Positions 8,909 through 17,559 of a stretch of DNA of 64,000 nt are shown here, piece by piece. Below the pieces are notes generated by a model. That model worked only from the letters and a program-made list of their open reading frames with translations. It had not been told where the DNA came from and did no database searches. Positions within the stretch are counted from its first letter, which is position 1; each line of letters begins with the position of its first letter. The stretch comes from Phil1 sp964612925 (GTDB taxonomy: Bacteria; Bacillota; Clostridia; Christensenellales; CAG-138), in NCBI GenBank assembly GCA_964612925.1, contig CAZTFU010000001.1:83297-147296 (forward strand). Direction: 5' to 3'. A program made the position numbers and the translations under genes.

Positions 8909-9642
8909 GCTTCACCTTCCATATGGTACATTATGATAGCCGTAATCGCAGGGCCGGCCGTTTCCGTGCGAAGTATTCTGTGCCCGAGCGAAAACGGTTT
9001 TACACCGCGAGCAATAAAAAGCTCCGCTTCATCAGAACTTATACCGCCCTCGGGTCCGACTATAACACCTATGCGGCGAACGGAAGCGTCAAGCGAATCA
9101 AGCACATACTTTATCGAATTGCCGCTTTCAAGCTCATATGCAAGCAGTAGCACATCAAAATCATGCGGGTCAATCTCCTCGGGCGTAATGAGAGCACCCA
9201 CGGTCGGTATCACGCCGCGTCTTGATTGCTTTGATGCTTCCAGTGCAACGCGCTTATAACGATCGAGCTTTTTGTCAAAGTCCTTTTTACTTAATCTTAC
9301 AACGCTACGCTCCATGGCAACGGGACATATGCCGCTTATACCAAGCTCAACGCACTTCTGAATTATGGTTTCAAGCTTACCTGCTTTTGGCAGACCCTGA
9401 AACAGCGTAACGGAACATGCGGGTTCGGTAAGGGCGGGGGAGGAGGATAGAATTTCAAAAAGCACTTCCGTTTTGTTTATTGACACTATCCTTGCGTGAT
9501 AATCGGTGCCCATTCCGTCACACAGCATTACCTCGTCATCGGGTTTAAGCCTTAGTACCGTGGAAATATGCTTAACATCTTCACCGCGCAGCACCGCTTC
9601 GCAATCCGAAACATCTTCCTTATTTATAAAGAAACGGTTCAT
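8905..9642 (-). CDS. rsmE: 16S rRNA m3U1498 methyltransferase RsmE
   Basis: 245 residues from ATG 9642, which overlaps the prmA TGA as ATGA; a longer frame back to 9714 lies within prmA and is not used. N-terminal PUA-like part (MNRFFINKEDVS, HISTVLRLKPDD) is followed by a SPOUT fold with a knotted cofactor site: IGVIVGPEGGISSDEAELF and SLGHRILRTETAGPAITAI. prmA-rsmE-mtaB is a frequent Firmicutes cluster, and the ATGA overlaps on both sides indicate one translationally coupled mRNA. Confidence 0.95.
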   Translation of the reverse strand: MNRFFINKEDVSDCEAVLRGEDVKHISTVLRLKPDDEVMLCDGMGTDYHARIVSINKTEVLFEILSSSPALTEPACSVTLFQGLPKAGKLETIIQKCVELGISGICPVAMERSVVRLSKKDFDKKLDRYKRVALEASKQSRRGVIPTVGALITPEEIDPHDFDVLLLAYELESGNSIKYVLDSLDASVRRIGVIVGPEGGISSDEAELFIARGVKPFSLGHRILRTETAGPAITAIIMYHMEGEA

Positions 9643-10610
9643 GCGCGCTTCTCCGCAAGTATTGCGCGCCAATCGCCGCCGCGGCGCACTTCGATTATGC
9701 TCAATCCCGCACATTCTATTGCGGCAATAACCTCCTGTTCGCGTGAATCGATTATGCCGGAAGTGATGAATTTTCCGCCGCTTTCAAGCAACTTTGCGAC
9801 ATAAGGTGCAAGCGCGATTATTACGGAAGCCACTATGTTTGCCGTAATGACGGGATATTTACGCACCTCAAGCTTTTCACGCAACTTGGAATCGGTAAGA
9901 ACATCGCCCGTGAATACGGAATATCTGTTGCGGTCAATGCCATTGAGTGCGGCATTTTCATATGCTATGGACTCCGCAATGGGGTCAATATCAACCGCAA
10001 CGGCATTTTCCGCGCCGAGTATAAGCGCGGCTATTGAGAGTATTCCGCTACCGCAGCCAAGGTCAAGCACGGTATCGCCCGATTTGATATGTTCATCTAT
10101 GTATTCAAGGCACATCCGCGTTGTGGGGTGGGAACCGGTACCGAATGCCATACCGGGATCGAGTGAAAGAACGCTTCTGCCCTCGGAATCAAATTCATCT
10201 TCCCATGACGGACGCACAAGTAGCCTTTTGCCGACGGGAAACGGCTTATAAGCTTGCTTCCATGCATTAAGCCAAACGGAATCGTCAACCGTTTGAACTA
10301 TCATATTAAGGCTGCCTATATCAAACCCGAGCGACATGCCTTTTAACTGCGCAAGTGATGAACGTAAATTCTCAACGGTGCTTTCAGCAGTATCGCCATC
10401 GTCTATATATGCTTTAACGCACGGTTCTGCGGCACACAGCTCGTCCATGTCGGCAAAATCCCAATATTTTGCACTTTTTTGAAGAAAGTCGGCTATTTCC
10501 TCACGCCCCTGTATTATTTCAAGCTGTTCCATACCGAGCATTGAAAAACGGGCGCATACGGCATCAATACCTTCTTCCGTGGTAAAAACAGATATTTCCT
10601 TATATGTCAT
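9639..10610 (-). CDS. prmA: Ribosomal protein L11 methyltransferase PrmA
   Basis: 323 residues from ATG 10610, chosen because GGAG sits 7 nt upstream; a longer frame to 10664 adds 18 unlikely residues. The N-terminal L11-recognition domain is followed by the catalytic domain: DPGMAFGTGSHPTTRMCLE, the SAM-binding VLDLGCGSGILSIAA, VAVDIDP, and the NIVASVIIALAP substrate motif. It trimethylates ribosomal protein L11. It is the first gene of the minus-strand operon; its promoter must lie in 10611-10690, where TTGAAA and TAGAAT hexamers are present but badly spaced. Confidence 0.95.
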   Translation of the reverse strand: MTYKEISVFTTEEGIDAVCARFSMLGMEQLEIIQGREEIADFLQKSAKYWDFADMDELCAAEPCVKAYIDDGDTAESTVENLRSSLAQLKGMSLGFDIGSLNMIVQTVDDSVWLNAWKQAYKPFPVGKRLLVRPSWEDEFDSEGRSVLSLDPGMAFGTGSHPTTRMCLEYIDEHIKSGDTVLDLGCGSGILSIAALILGAENAVAVDIDPIAESIAYENAALNGIDRNRYSVFTGDVLTDSKLREKLEVRKYPVITANIVASVIIALAPYVAKLLESGGKFITSGIIDSREQEVIAAIECAGLSIIEVRRGGDWRAILAEKRA

Positions 10611-10704
10611 AACTGTACTCCATTCGTTTCCTGATTCTAACTGATATGATATTACATTTTTCAATTGTTAGCAACCGTAAAAGAGGCATAGAAAAAGATA
10701 TAAC

Positions 10705-11040
10705 CGTAGGTTCTGTCTTGTGCCCACCCGAGAGCTTTATCTCCTGCTTGGATAAGGCCCTCTGAGATAAGAAATACACGGTTTTGAGGTGCTATTTTGC
10801 ACCCTGACTTTAGAAAAATGCTCGAAGATACGCCCCGGTATCTTACTGCGCTTTTTCTTCGTCATGGCACAAAATATCTACCTCAAAACTGCTTAGCACC
10901 TAAAAAGAGCAATGTTTGTGCCAAGCACAAGGCACGAGGGCGAAGCCATACCGGAGGCATGACGAGGCCCGAGTAACGAAGTGATTGGCCAAACAGTGCC
11001 TTTTTAGGCGTATGTTTCTTACCTCAGAGGGCCTTTTGGC
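10705..11040. other. Nested inverted-repeat element, probable large structured RNA or its mobile carrier
   Basis: This stretch has no believable gene. A 23-bp outer stem pairs 10754-10776 with 11013-11035 (one mismatch, one G-U; core AAGGCCCTCTGAG / CTCAGAGGGCCTT). Inside are two side-by-side long hairpins of about 110 nt. Hairpin A pairs 10780-10803 with 10866-10890 and contains AAGATAC-GCCCCG-GTATCTT (10825-10844). Hairpin B pairs 10899-10923 with 10986-11008. Upstream is a small GAGA-GCTTTA-TCTC hairpin (10730-10743). Size and multi-branched shape resemble a HEARO (IsrB omega-RNA) or similar ornate RNA without its ORF. Family and strand are unproven. It interrupts the polyvalent-protein remnant next to it. 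Confidence 0.5.
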
Positions 11041-12429
11041 AAGCTGCTTTTTCAGTGAGTCATTGCGCTTTTGTAGTTCCTGCACGTCCTTTTCCGTGGC
11101 GGGTGTGCCGTCCTTGCGGGAGAAGCGTATGTCGGGATTGGTGTTGGTGTCTACAGTGCTGTCTATAGGTGCATATTGCCCCTGCGTTGGGTCTATCCAT
11201 GCTATATCGTTGATATTAACGGTTTTTGAATAAACCTTGCCGCTTGCAGAGTAGCTTTCCGCTTCCATTTTTGACGGAGATACGAACACGCCATTGCCGA
11301 TTTTGTTTGAGCTATAGACTGTTATGTTTCCGCTTTGAACCGCTTCCTCGGCCATTTGGCGCGTATAGTCGGGGTCGTATTCCGTATACTCGCTCCATTC
11401 GGGGTCAGTCAAGGTTTCCTCGAGCGTCTTTATCTCATCTGCACTTCTTATCCATGTATGATAATCATCCTGCGCAGCATTGCTGTTCTGGATAACGGTA
11501 AACTGAGCTTCCTTTTGCGTTGTGGCGGTTTGTTCGGCAGAGTTCTTAGAAGATTGCTTGACATTTTTGCTTGACTGCTTGTAATTTGATATTTTCTGTA
11601 GTATATTAACAACGGAAGGTGCATCCGTTACGGTACTCCGGGCTTTGATGCCAGAGCCGTTCTTGAAAGCGGATGCGCTTTCTGCTATTACTTCATGCAA
11701 ATAAAAAGTATCCTCAGTGTTTGTTTTTTCTAACACAGCACCAACATAGTACAATTCATTTGCTAACGTTATAGGAGATGCAATTACCACAGTATCATAT
11801 CCGCGACCTTTCCAGTTATACTGAACATCTACTATTTTGCCATGCTCGATGACGGCGGGCACAGCCGCAAAAGCTGCCGCTTTGTTTCGTCCTATTCCAT
11901 GGGCGATGTCGCTTTTGACGCCTGTTCTTGTAAGCTTAATTGTGCCGAGTTCGGGATTTACCGCTTCACCGCCGATACTTTCAAAAAAGTTACTTACTTG
12001 CGTAACTAAGTCAGTATCGCCTTTTGCAAATTCGGTGCCTTTGATTTGGGCAACTGGTTGCATATCTGCTACCGACTTATAGTTGCTTTCAATGTCAACT
12101 TTGCTTGCAAAATCGGGACTAAGACGCGGCGAAAACTTTATCCCACCTGCATCCCCTTCTGCGCTCTTCCCCTTCGTACTCTCCAATGCATCAAAGTACA
12201 ACTCGGCAATTAAGTCAACCGCTTTCTGCTGAGTGCGTACAACCTCCATCTGCTCCCAGCTCTTTTCACGCTTTAGAGCATCATAAGCTTTTTTGAGGAT
12301 AGAGCGTATCTTCTCTATAATCCCCTCGAACCATTTTCTTACGGTGCTGTCGGAATTGACTATCCTATCCGTAAACCGTTTGGCTTGCTTTTCATCCGTG
12401 AGTATTACGGGTGCGGTGTTGGTGGAACG
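11036..12429 (-). pseudogene. Fragment of a phage/ICE-type large polyvalent protein
   Basis: The minus frame is open from about 12519 down to 10900, but protein-like sequence begins near 12429 with no start or ribosome binding site (TAPVILTDEKQAKRF). It loses sense after DSLKKQLAK at 11036, where the inverted-repeat element begins. It includes KSWEQMEVVRTQQKAVDLIA (helical), a module with HGIGRNKAAAFAAVPAVIE and FYLHEVIAES, and a second module with DDYHTWIRSADEIKTLEETL and DIAWIDPTQGQYAP. The tail NPDIRFSRKD plus coiled coil is typical of the multi-domain proteins of Firmicutes phages and conjugative elements. I recognise the style (LPD/PBECR-type modules), not an exact family. Both ends are missing, so it is a relic. 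Confidence 0.7.
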
Positions 12430-12504
12430 AAAAAGGCCACTGCATTGTATCGGGGGGCAAGGGACCCAATGCCCAAGGCGCCCGATGTTTGCAGTGGTCT
12501 TTTT
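12430..12504 (-). terminator. Long structured terminator hairpin after the DUF1002 gene
   Basis: Arms AAAAAGGCCACTGCA (12430-12444) and TGCAGTGGTCTTTTT (12490-12504) pair over 15 bp with one G-U. The 45-nt interior folds further: 12448-12454 with 12481-12487, then GGGCA/TGCCC (12455-12459 with 12470-12474). On the minus strand the stem ends in TTTTTCG, fitting termination of the gene that stops at 12551; T-runs on both sides make it bidirectional. A second perfect 9-bp hairpin (TTTCCCGCA/TGCGGGAAA, 12502-12530) abuts it. Confidence 0.6.
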
Positions 12505-12550
12505 CCCGCAAGATGAAATTATGCGGGAAATATGAGAAACATATTTTTAC

Positions 12551-13426
12551 TTACTTTCCGCCGAACAGTTTGGTGAAGAAGTTACCCACGGAGGCGAAGA
12601 AACTCTTTACGCTTTCGCCTATCTTGCTCAACGTTTGAGTAACTTTGTTGGCTCCGTCCACGGTTTTGGCTATGCCTACAAGCTTATTCTTTAATTCCTC
12701 GGTGTCCAGCTTTTCAAGACTGCGGCAAAGCGATACAAGCTGATCCTTTTGCGAATCGTTAAGCGATACATTGTACGTTTCGCAAAGCTTATCTATTTCG
12801 GCCTTGACTTCTTCATCGGTCATGGTCTGGGTTTGATCGAGTATTGACTTCAAGTCGTTAACGAGCTGAGCCGCTTCCTCACTGCCGATATATTCGGCAA
12901 GACTGCCTGTTGTTACAAGCTCTTCCACACCAACGGCCTTTGCAATCTCATTGAGGCTTGAACCCGTTATATCCTCATATGCCTTATATATTCCCGTAAG
13001 TGCCGCCGTGCCCGATACGTCAAATGGTGCCGTTATAATAACGGTTGCATCGGTTATACCTGCCGTGGTAAGCGCGTTTATGTACATTTCCGCAGTGCAC
13101 CAGTTGATGTGCTTTGTGGTGATGTTTAATCCGCTGCCTTTCTCACCTATTACTATATATGTGCAGGACAGTGCCACACTGCCTATTTTCCTTTCGGGTG
13201 CAATACCCTCAAGGCATTCGCGCTCATCGGCATTTGTAACGATTATTTCTTCAACATCACCGCTCTCAATGCCAAAATCCGCATATACGCTTGAGCGTTG
13301 TTCCTCGTCAAGGTCAGCACCTATAGTAACACGGGCATCGCCTTGCTCCATGGCAAGAGCAAAGCTTGGTACAAGGCAAAGCACCATGCACAGTGCAACC
13401 GCAAGCGATATTATCTTTGCTTTCAT
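12551..13426 (-). CDS. Secreted DUF1002 family protein (YpuA-like)
   Basis: 291 residues from ATG 13426, preceded by AGGAGGAGAG; a longer frame to 13531 crosses the promoter and is rejected. A signal peptide (MKAKIISLAVALCMVLCLVP, cleaved near ALA) leads into the DUF1002 signature: VTIGADLDEEQRSSVY, VTNADERECL, IGSVALSCTYIVIGEKGSG, TAEMYINALTTAGITDATV and ITAPFDVSGTAALTGIYKAY. The C-terminal part is helical and ends with an amphipathic SFFASVGNFFTKLFGGK. The function of DUF1002 proteins is not established; B. subtilis YpuA is a member. It appears monocistronic, with its own extended -10 promoter and terminator. Confidence 0.88.
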   Translation of the reverse strand: MKAKIISLAVALCMVLCLVPSFALAMEQGDARVTIGADLDEEQRSSVYADFGIESGDVEEIIVTNADERECLEGIAPERKIGSVALSCTYIVIGEKGSGLNITTKHINWCTAEMYINALTTAGITDATVIITAPFDVSGTAALTGIYKAYEDITGSSLNEIAKAVGVEELVTTGSLAEYIGSEEAAQLVNDLKSILDQTQTMTDEEVKAEIDKLCETYNVSLNDSQKDQLVSLCRSLEKLDTEELKNKLVGIAKTVDGANKVTQTLSKIGESVKSFFASVGNFFTKLFGGK

Positions 13427-13472
13427 AATCTCTCCTCCTAAAATTCCGCTTAACACAAAATTTATATTCGGA

Positions 13473-13481
13473 TTATACCAC
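13473..13481 (-). promoter_or_regulatory. Extended -10 promoter of the DUF1002 gene
   Basis: On the minus strand TGGTATAAT (TGn plus TATAAT), about 47 bp upstream of the start codon. No good -35 hexamer is seen, consistent with an extended -10 promoter. Confidence 0.55.
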
Positions 13482-13562
13482 ATATCTGCCAAAAACATAT
13501 TAACACGCTGTGAAATTTGCTCCCAAAGCACATACAGATTATGTCAAATAGGGTAGAATAAT

Positions 13563-13598
13563 GAAAAACCCGCCTAAGCGGGTGTGCTTAGGGCGGGT
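13563..13598 (-). terminator. Terminator of the amino-acid permease gene
   Basis: On the minus strand ACCCGCCCTAAG - CACACCCG - CTTAGGCGGGT followed by TTTTTC. It lies 20 bp past the permease stop. Confidence 0.85.
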
Positions 13599-13617
13599 GT
13601 ATAAGGCTTAAGTTTTA

Positions 13618-14973
13618 TTATTCGCCTTTGGCCGCATAATGCTTGCGGGTAAGGATATAAACCGGCAAACCGATAAGGGTTACAACTATACTGCCGACTG
13701 AAAGCAGAGTGGCTTTCGTGCCGCTGAGGAACAGCTGGCTTATCATAACGTATACGCCGCTGATGATGGCCAGTATAGGTATAACGGGGTAGCAGGGAAC
13801 CTTGTACTTACGCTCAAGGTTGGGCTGCTTACGGCGCAGGGTCATCACGCAGGCAAAGGTCAGCGTGTAGAATATCCAGCAGGAGAATACCGCAAGGTCG
13901 GTAAGCATATCGAACTGCTGAGTGATGGAGAACAGGCAGCCGAGGAAGCCGATAAGAATGATGGAGTTGGTGGGAACGTCATTCTTATTGAGCTTTGCAA
14001 ATGCACCGCTGAAGGGTATGGACTTCTGCTCGCCAAGGTAGTAAGCAACGCGGGAACCGGAAAGCAGGAAGCCGTTTGCAGCACCTATAACGGAGATGAT
14101 GATACCGAACTTAACAAGCGTTCCGCCGACGGGCCCGAATATCCTCATTGCAACTTCCGCCGCGGGGGATTCATAGCACATAAGCTCGCTTGCGGGCATG
14201 ACCCAAAGGTAAGCCATGTTGATTACGAAGTAAACGGCCATTATGATGGACACGCCGCCGACTATTGCGCGGGGCAGGTCGCGACCGGGGTTCTTCATTT
14301 CGCCGGCTATTGCACCAACGTTTGTCCAGCCTTCAAATGCGAACAACACGGCAATAAGCGTCTGGCCGAGTGCGGCACCGGTGCTGATCTGGGTGCCGGT
14401 AGCCGCATCTTCACCTACCATCGGGGTGAAAATGGGGTTTCCGCCTTCACCGAGAATGAAGCCGAAGATCATAAGCAGTACAAGGGGGATAAGCTTGCAT
14501 ATCGTGGAAACGATCTGCACGCCGGAAGCCGCCTTGTTACCAAGGGTATTGACGGCAACAAGAATAATTATTACCGCCATGCCGATGGGCAGAGCAAACT
14601 GAGAACCGAAGTATTCGGAAAGTTCGGAACCGACACGCACGGCATAACCCGCAAGGAAGGCAGGGTAGAAAATGATTACCTGCATCCAACCTGCAAGGAA
14701 GCCGACCTTGTCATTATAAACCTCACCAAGGTAGGTGACCATACCGCCGGTCTTGGGGATGAGCACGGCAACTTCCGCAAAAGTCAATGCGCCGAGTATG
14801 CTGGCCAAGCCGCCGATTATCCATGCGAGCATGCCCATTCCGGGTGCGCCGCCGGTGGCATTGTATATAGCGTACGGCTTAAAGAATACGCCCGCACCTA
14901 TAACGCAGCCAACAACAACGGACATTGCGGACATTACACCAAGGTTTTTCCTGAGTCCTTGTTTCTTTTCCAT
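13618..14973 (-). CDS. APC superfamily amino-acid permease
   Basis: 451 residues with about twelve hydrophobic segments. The N-terminal NLGVMSAMSVVVGCVIGAGV followed by FFKP is the substrate-binding TM1 loop of the APC/LAT family; PKTGGMVTYLGEVY, VLFAFEGWTNVGAIAGEMKN and DLPRAIVGG are also typical. It resembles the L-type exchangers such as SteT (Ser/Thr exchanger) in overall sequence, but the substrate cannot be read from it. Single gene with its own promoter (15053-15081) and terminator; AGAAAGG lies about 10 nt before the ATG. Confidence 0.9.
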   Translation of the reverse strand: MEKKQGLRKNLGVMSAMSVVVGCVIGAGVFFKPYAIYNATGGAPGMGMLAWIIGGLASILGALTFAEVAVLIPKTGGMVTYLGEVYNDKVGFLAGWMQVIIFYPAFLAGYAVRVGSELSEYFGSQFALPIGMAVIIILVAVNTLGNKAASGVQIVSTICKLIPLVLLMIFGFILGEGGNPIFTPMVGEDAATGTQISTGAALGQTLIAVLFAFEGWTNVGAIAGEMKNPGRDLPRAIVGGVSIIMAVYFVINMAYLWVMPASELMCYESPAAEVAMRIFGPVGGTLVKFGIIISVIGAANGFLLSGSRVAYYLGEQKSIPFSGAFAKLNKNDVPTNSIILIGFLGCLFSITQQFDMLTDLAVFSCWIFYTLTFACVMTLRRKQPNLERKYKVPCYPVIPILAIISGVYVMISQLFLSGTKATLLSVGSIVVTLIGLPVYILTRKHYAAKGE

Positions 14974-15052
14974 TTTGTTGAAACCTTTCTGTTTGTTTTA
15001 ACAGTGCCATAAGCATTGTTATTTTTTGCGCAAATGCCTGCGCTTGATTGCA

Positions 15053-15081
15053 AATATAGACCAAAAAAGATGTTTTGTCAA
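15053..15081 (-). promoter_or_regulatory. Sigma-A promoter of the permease, with palindromic operator on its -35
   Basis: On the minus strand TTGACA (15076-15081), a 17-bp spacer and TATATT (15053-15058). A perfect palindrome TTGTCA-A-TGACAA (15075-15087) covers the -35 box, so a repressor could block the promoter there. Confidence 0.7.
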
Positions 15082-15189
15082 TGACAATTCTGATATCATT
15101 CAAACAAATGATAATAAATCGTGTCAAAACTGTGGCGGTATACAACAATGTATATAGCCGATTGCAGTGCTATATTGGTAGATATATGG

Positions 15190-15195
15190 TATAAT
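15190..15195 (+). promoter_or_regulatory. Possible -10 box for priA operon
   Basis: TATAAT 36 bp before the priA start codon. The best -35-like hexamers (TTGCAG at 15162, TTGGTA at 15175) are not at standard spacing, so the promoter is only partly supported. Confidence 0.35.
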
Positions 15196-15230
15196 GAGTA
15201 TAGAATACGGGTTGAAAGGGGAGAACGGCT

Positions 15231-17498
15231 ATGTATGCAAGAGTATTGGTGGATGTAGCGCACAGCAATGTGGACAAGCTGTTCACCTATGAAGTGCCAG
15301 AGAATATGCAGTTGACCGTTGGACGCAGGGTGCTTGTGCCGTTTGGCGTGGGAAATCGCAGCACGGAAGGATTTGTCATAGAGCTAAGCGAGACCGCGCC
15401 CGAGGGAATAGAACGCATAAAAAGAATAATTCGCACAATGGAGCCGTACTCTGCACTTACAAAAGAGCAGATAGTGCTTGCTGAATGGATATGCAAAAGC
15501 TATCATTGCCTGATGGTAGAAGCGTTGCGGCTGATGATACCCGCACAGCTTAGGGGCGGCAGGGTAAAGGAAAAGACGGAACGCATAGTGCGCATTTCCC
15601 CGAATGCGGATATTGAAGATGCTATAGAATCGCTGAAGCGCAAGGACGGAACATCGCGCGCACCCAAGCAAAGCGAAGTGCTTGAGCTTATGGCGGGAAT
15701 CAATGCGGCGGTAAGCGTGGCCGATATAAACTCGTTCATACCAAATGCAACGGCGGCGGTAAATGCACTTATAAAAAAGGGTATACTTACGGATGACAGC
15801 TTTGTTGTGTACCGTGATCCGTTCGCAAATATGACTTTAGAACCGTCCAAACCGCTTAGACTTACGGAAAAACAGGCGGAGGCGCTTGAAAAGATAAATA
15901 AAAGCATAGACGAAGGTTGCGGCACGAACCTGCTTTTCGGCGTTACGGGCAGCGGCAAAACGGAAGTGTATATGCAGGCCATAAGTCATGCGCTGTCACT
16001 TGGGGGTCAAGCCATAGTGCTTGTGCCGGAGATATCATTGACACCGCAGGCAATGCAGCGATTCAAAAGTCGTTTTGGCAACAGAGTGGCCGTATTGCAC
16101 AGCCGTCTGTCATATGGCGAAAGATATGATGAGTGGCGGCGAATTCGACTTGGCATGGTGGATGTGGTGATAGGTGCACGCAGTGCGGTATTTGCGCCGC
16201 TTGAAAGGGTACGTCTTATTGTTATAGATGAAGAACATGAGCAAAGCTACCATAGCGACCATACTCCGCGCTACGGTGCGGCAGAAGTTGCCAAGAAGCG
16301 TGCGGAGCTTTCGGGCGCGGCCGTGGTTCTTGGCAGTGCAACGCCTTCCGTTGCAACGTTCAGAAGAGCGTTAAGCGGACGATACGGCCTTATAACGCTT
16401 GATAAGCGCGTAAATAATGCCCCGCTGCCGGATGTAAAAATAGTTGATATGCGCACGGAGTTTCTGAAGGGGAACAACAGCGTTTTCAGCGAGGCACTGC
16501 ATGATGAGCTGAAACGCTGCTTTGATGCGGGCGAACAAGCGATACTTTTTATGAACAGGCGCGGATATTCCACGTTTGTATCATGCCGAGGCTGCGGATA
16601 TACGTTGAAGTGCCCCGGTTGCGACGTTTCAATGACATATCATAAATACGAGAATCTTATGAAGTGCCATTATTGCGGGCACACCGCACGAATACCGTCA
16701 GTGTGTCCCGAATGCGGTAAGCCGTACCTAAAGTATTTTGGTATAGGTACTCAACAGGTGGAGGAACAGCTTAAAGAGCAATTTCCGGGCGTAAGTTCAC
16801 TGAGAATGGATCACGATACCACGCAAGGGAAGGACGCCCACTATAAAATACTTGATAAATTCATGCGTGGTGAGGCACAGGCACTCATAGGCACCCAAAT
16901 GATAGCCAAGGGGCTGGACATACCAAATGTTACCACGGTGGGCGTTATCGCGGCGGATACCATGTTGCATGTACCCGATTACAGGAGTGCTGAACGCACG
17001 TTTCAGTTGCTTACGCAGGTTGCGGGCAGGGCGGGACGCGGCGAACGGGAGGGTAGCGTTATAGTGCAGAGCTATACACCTGAACATGCCGTTATCGAGC
17101 TTGCCGCACGACAGGATTATATGGGCTTTTATAATTTGGAAATTGCCGCAAGGAGGGCGGGATTGTTCCCACCGTTCTCGCTTTTTGTGCGTATAGTTTT
17201 TACGGGGGAAAACGAAGCGGAGATATGCAATCTCAATGACGGTTTTGCCGATGAGCTTAAACGCCGCATATATGGTACGCTTGATGCACTGGGTGCAAGC
17301 CGACAGGAAATGCTGTTCATGGTCGCATCTCCCGCGCCGATGAAAAAGCGGCAGGGGCTTTATCGATATGAAACACTGATTAAGCTTGTCCGTACAAAGC
17401 ATACCGCCGCAGTGATAGAAACGATATACACCGTGCATAACGCTCTGCGCAGGATTGAAATGGGAAATGTTGAGATAAATCCTTCTGATATGTTCTGA
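15231..17498 (+). CDS. priA: Primosomal protein N' (replication restart helicase PriA)
   Basis: 755 residues after AAAGGGGAG. The N-terminal DNA-binding domain begins MYARVLVDVAHSNVDKLFTY. The helicase core has Walker A GVTGSGKTEVY, Walker B VIDEEHEQSYHSDHTPRY and GSATPSVATFRRA. The cysteine cluster CRGCGYTLKCPGC / CHYCGHT / CPECGKPYL provides the two zinc sites. Motif VI is LTQVAGRAGRGEREG. PriA reloads the replicative helicase at stalled forks. It leads a long co-directional operon in which most downstream genes overlap. Confidence 0.98.
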   Translation: MYARVLVDVAHSNVDKLFTYEVPENMQLTVGRRVLVPFGVGNRSTEGFVIELSETAPEGIERIKRIIRTMEPYSALTKEQIVLAEWICKSYHCLMVEALRLMIPAQLRGGRVKEKTERIVRISPNADIEDAIESLKRKDGTSRAPKQSEVLELMAGINAAVSVADINSFIPNATAAVNALIKKGILTDDSFVVYRDPFANMTLEPSKPLRLTEKQAEALEKINKSIDEGCGTNLLFGVTGSGKTEVYMQAISHALSLGGQAIVLVPEISLTPQAMQRFKSRFGNRVAVLHSRLSYGERYDEWRRIRLGMVDVVIGARSAVFAPLERVRLIVIDEEHEQSYHSDHTPRYGAAEVAKKRAELSGAAVVLGSATPSVATFRRALSGRYGLITLDKRVNNAPLPDVKIVDMRTEFLKGNNSVFSEALHDELKRCFDAGEQAILFMNRRGYSTFVSCRGCGYTLKCPGCDVSMTYHKYENLMKCHYCGHTARIPSVCPECGKPYLKYFGIGTQQVEEQLKEQFPGVSSLRMDHDTTQGKDAHYKILDKFMRGEAQALIGTQMIAKGLDIPNVTTVGVIAADTMLHVPDYRSAERTFQLLTQVAGRAGRGEREGSVIVQSYTPEHAVIELAARQDYMGFYNLEIAARRAGLFPPFSLFVRIVFTGENEAEICNLNDGFADELKRRIYGTLDALGASRQEMLFMVASPAPMKKRQGLYRYETLIKLVRTKHTAAVIETIYTVHNALRRIEMGNVEINPSDMF

Positions 17499-17559
17499 GT
17501 ATTGATTCGGAAGGGTTTTGCGGGTTATAATATTTTTTGACAGATTATTGGAGGTTTTT

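Noticed and set aside
10900..11035. C-terminal 45 codons of the open frame containing the polyvalent-protein relic
   Set aside because: They are read from the inverted-repeat element and have no protein-like character; the coding remnant ends near 11036.
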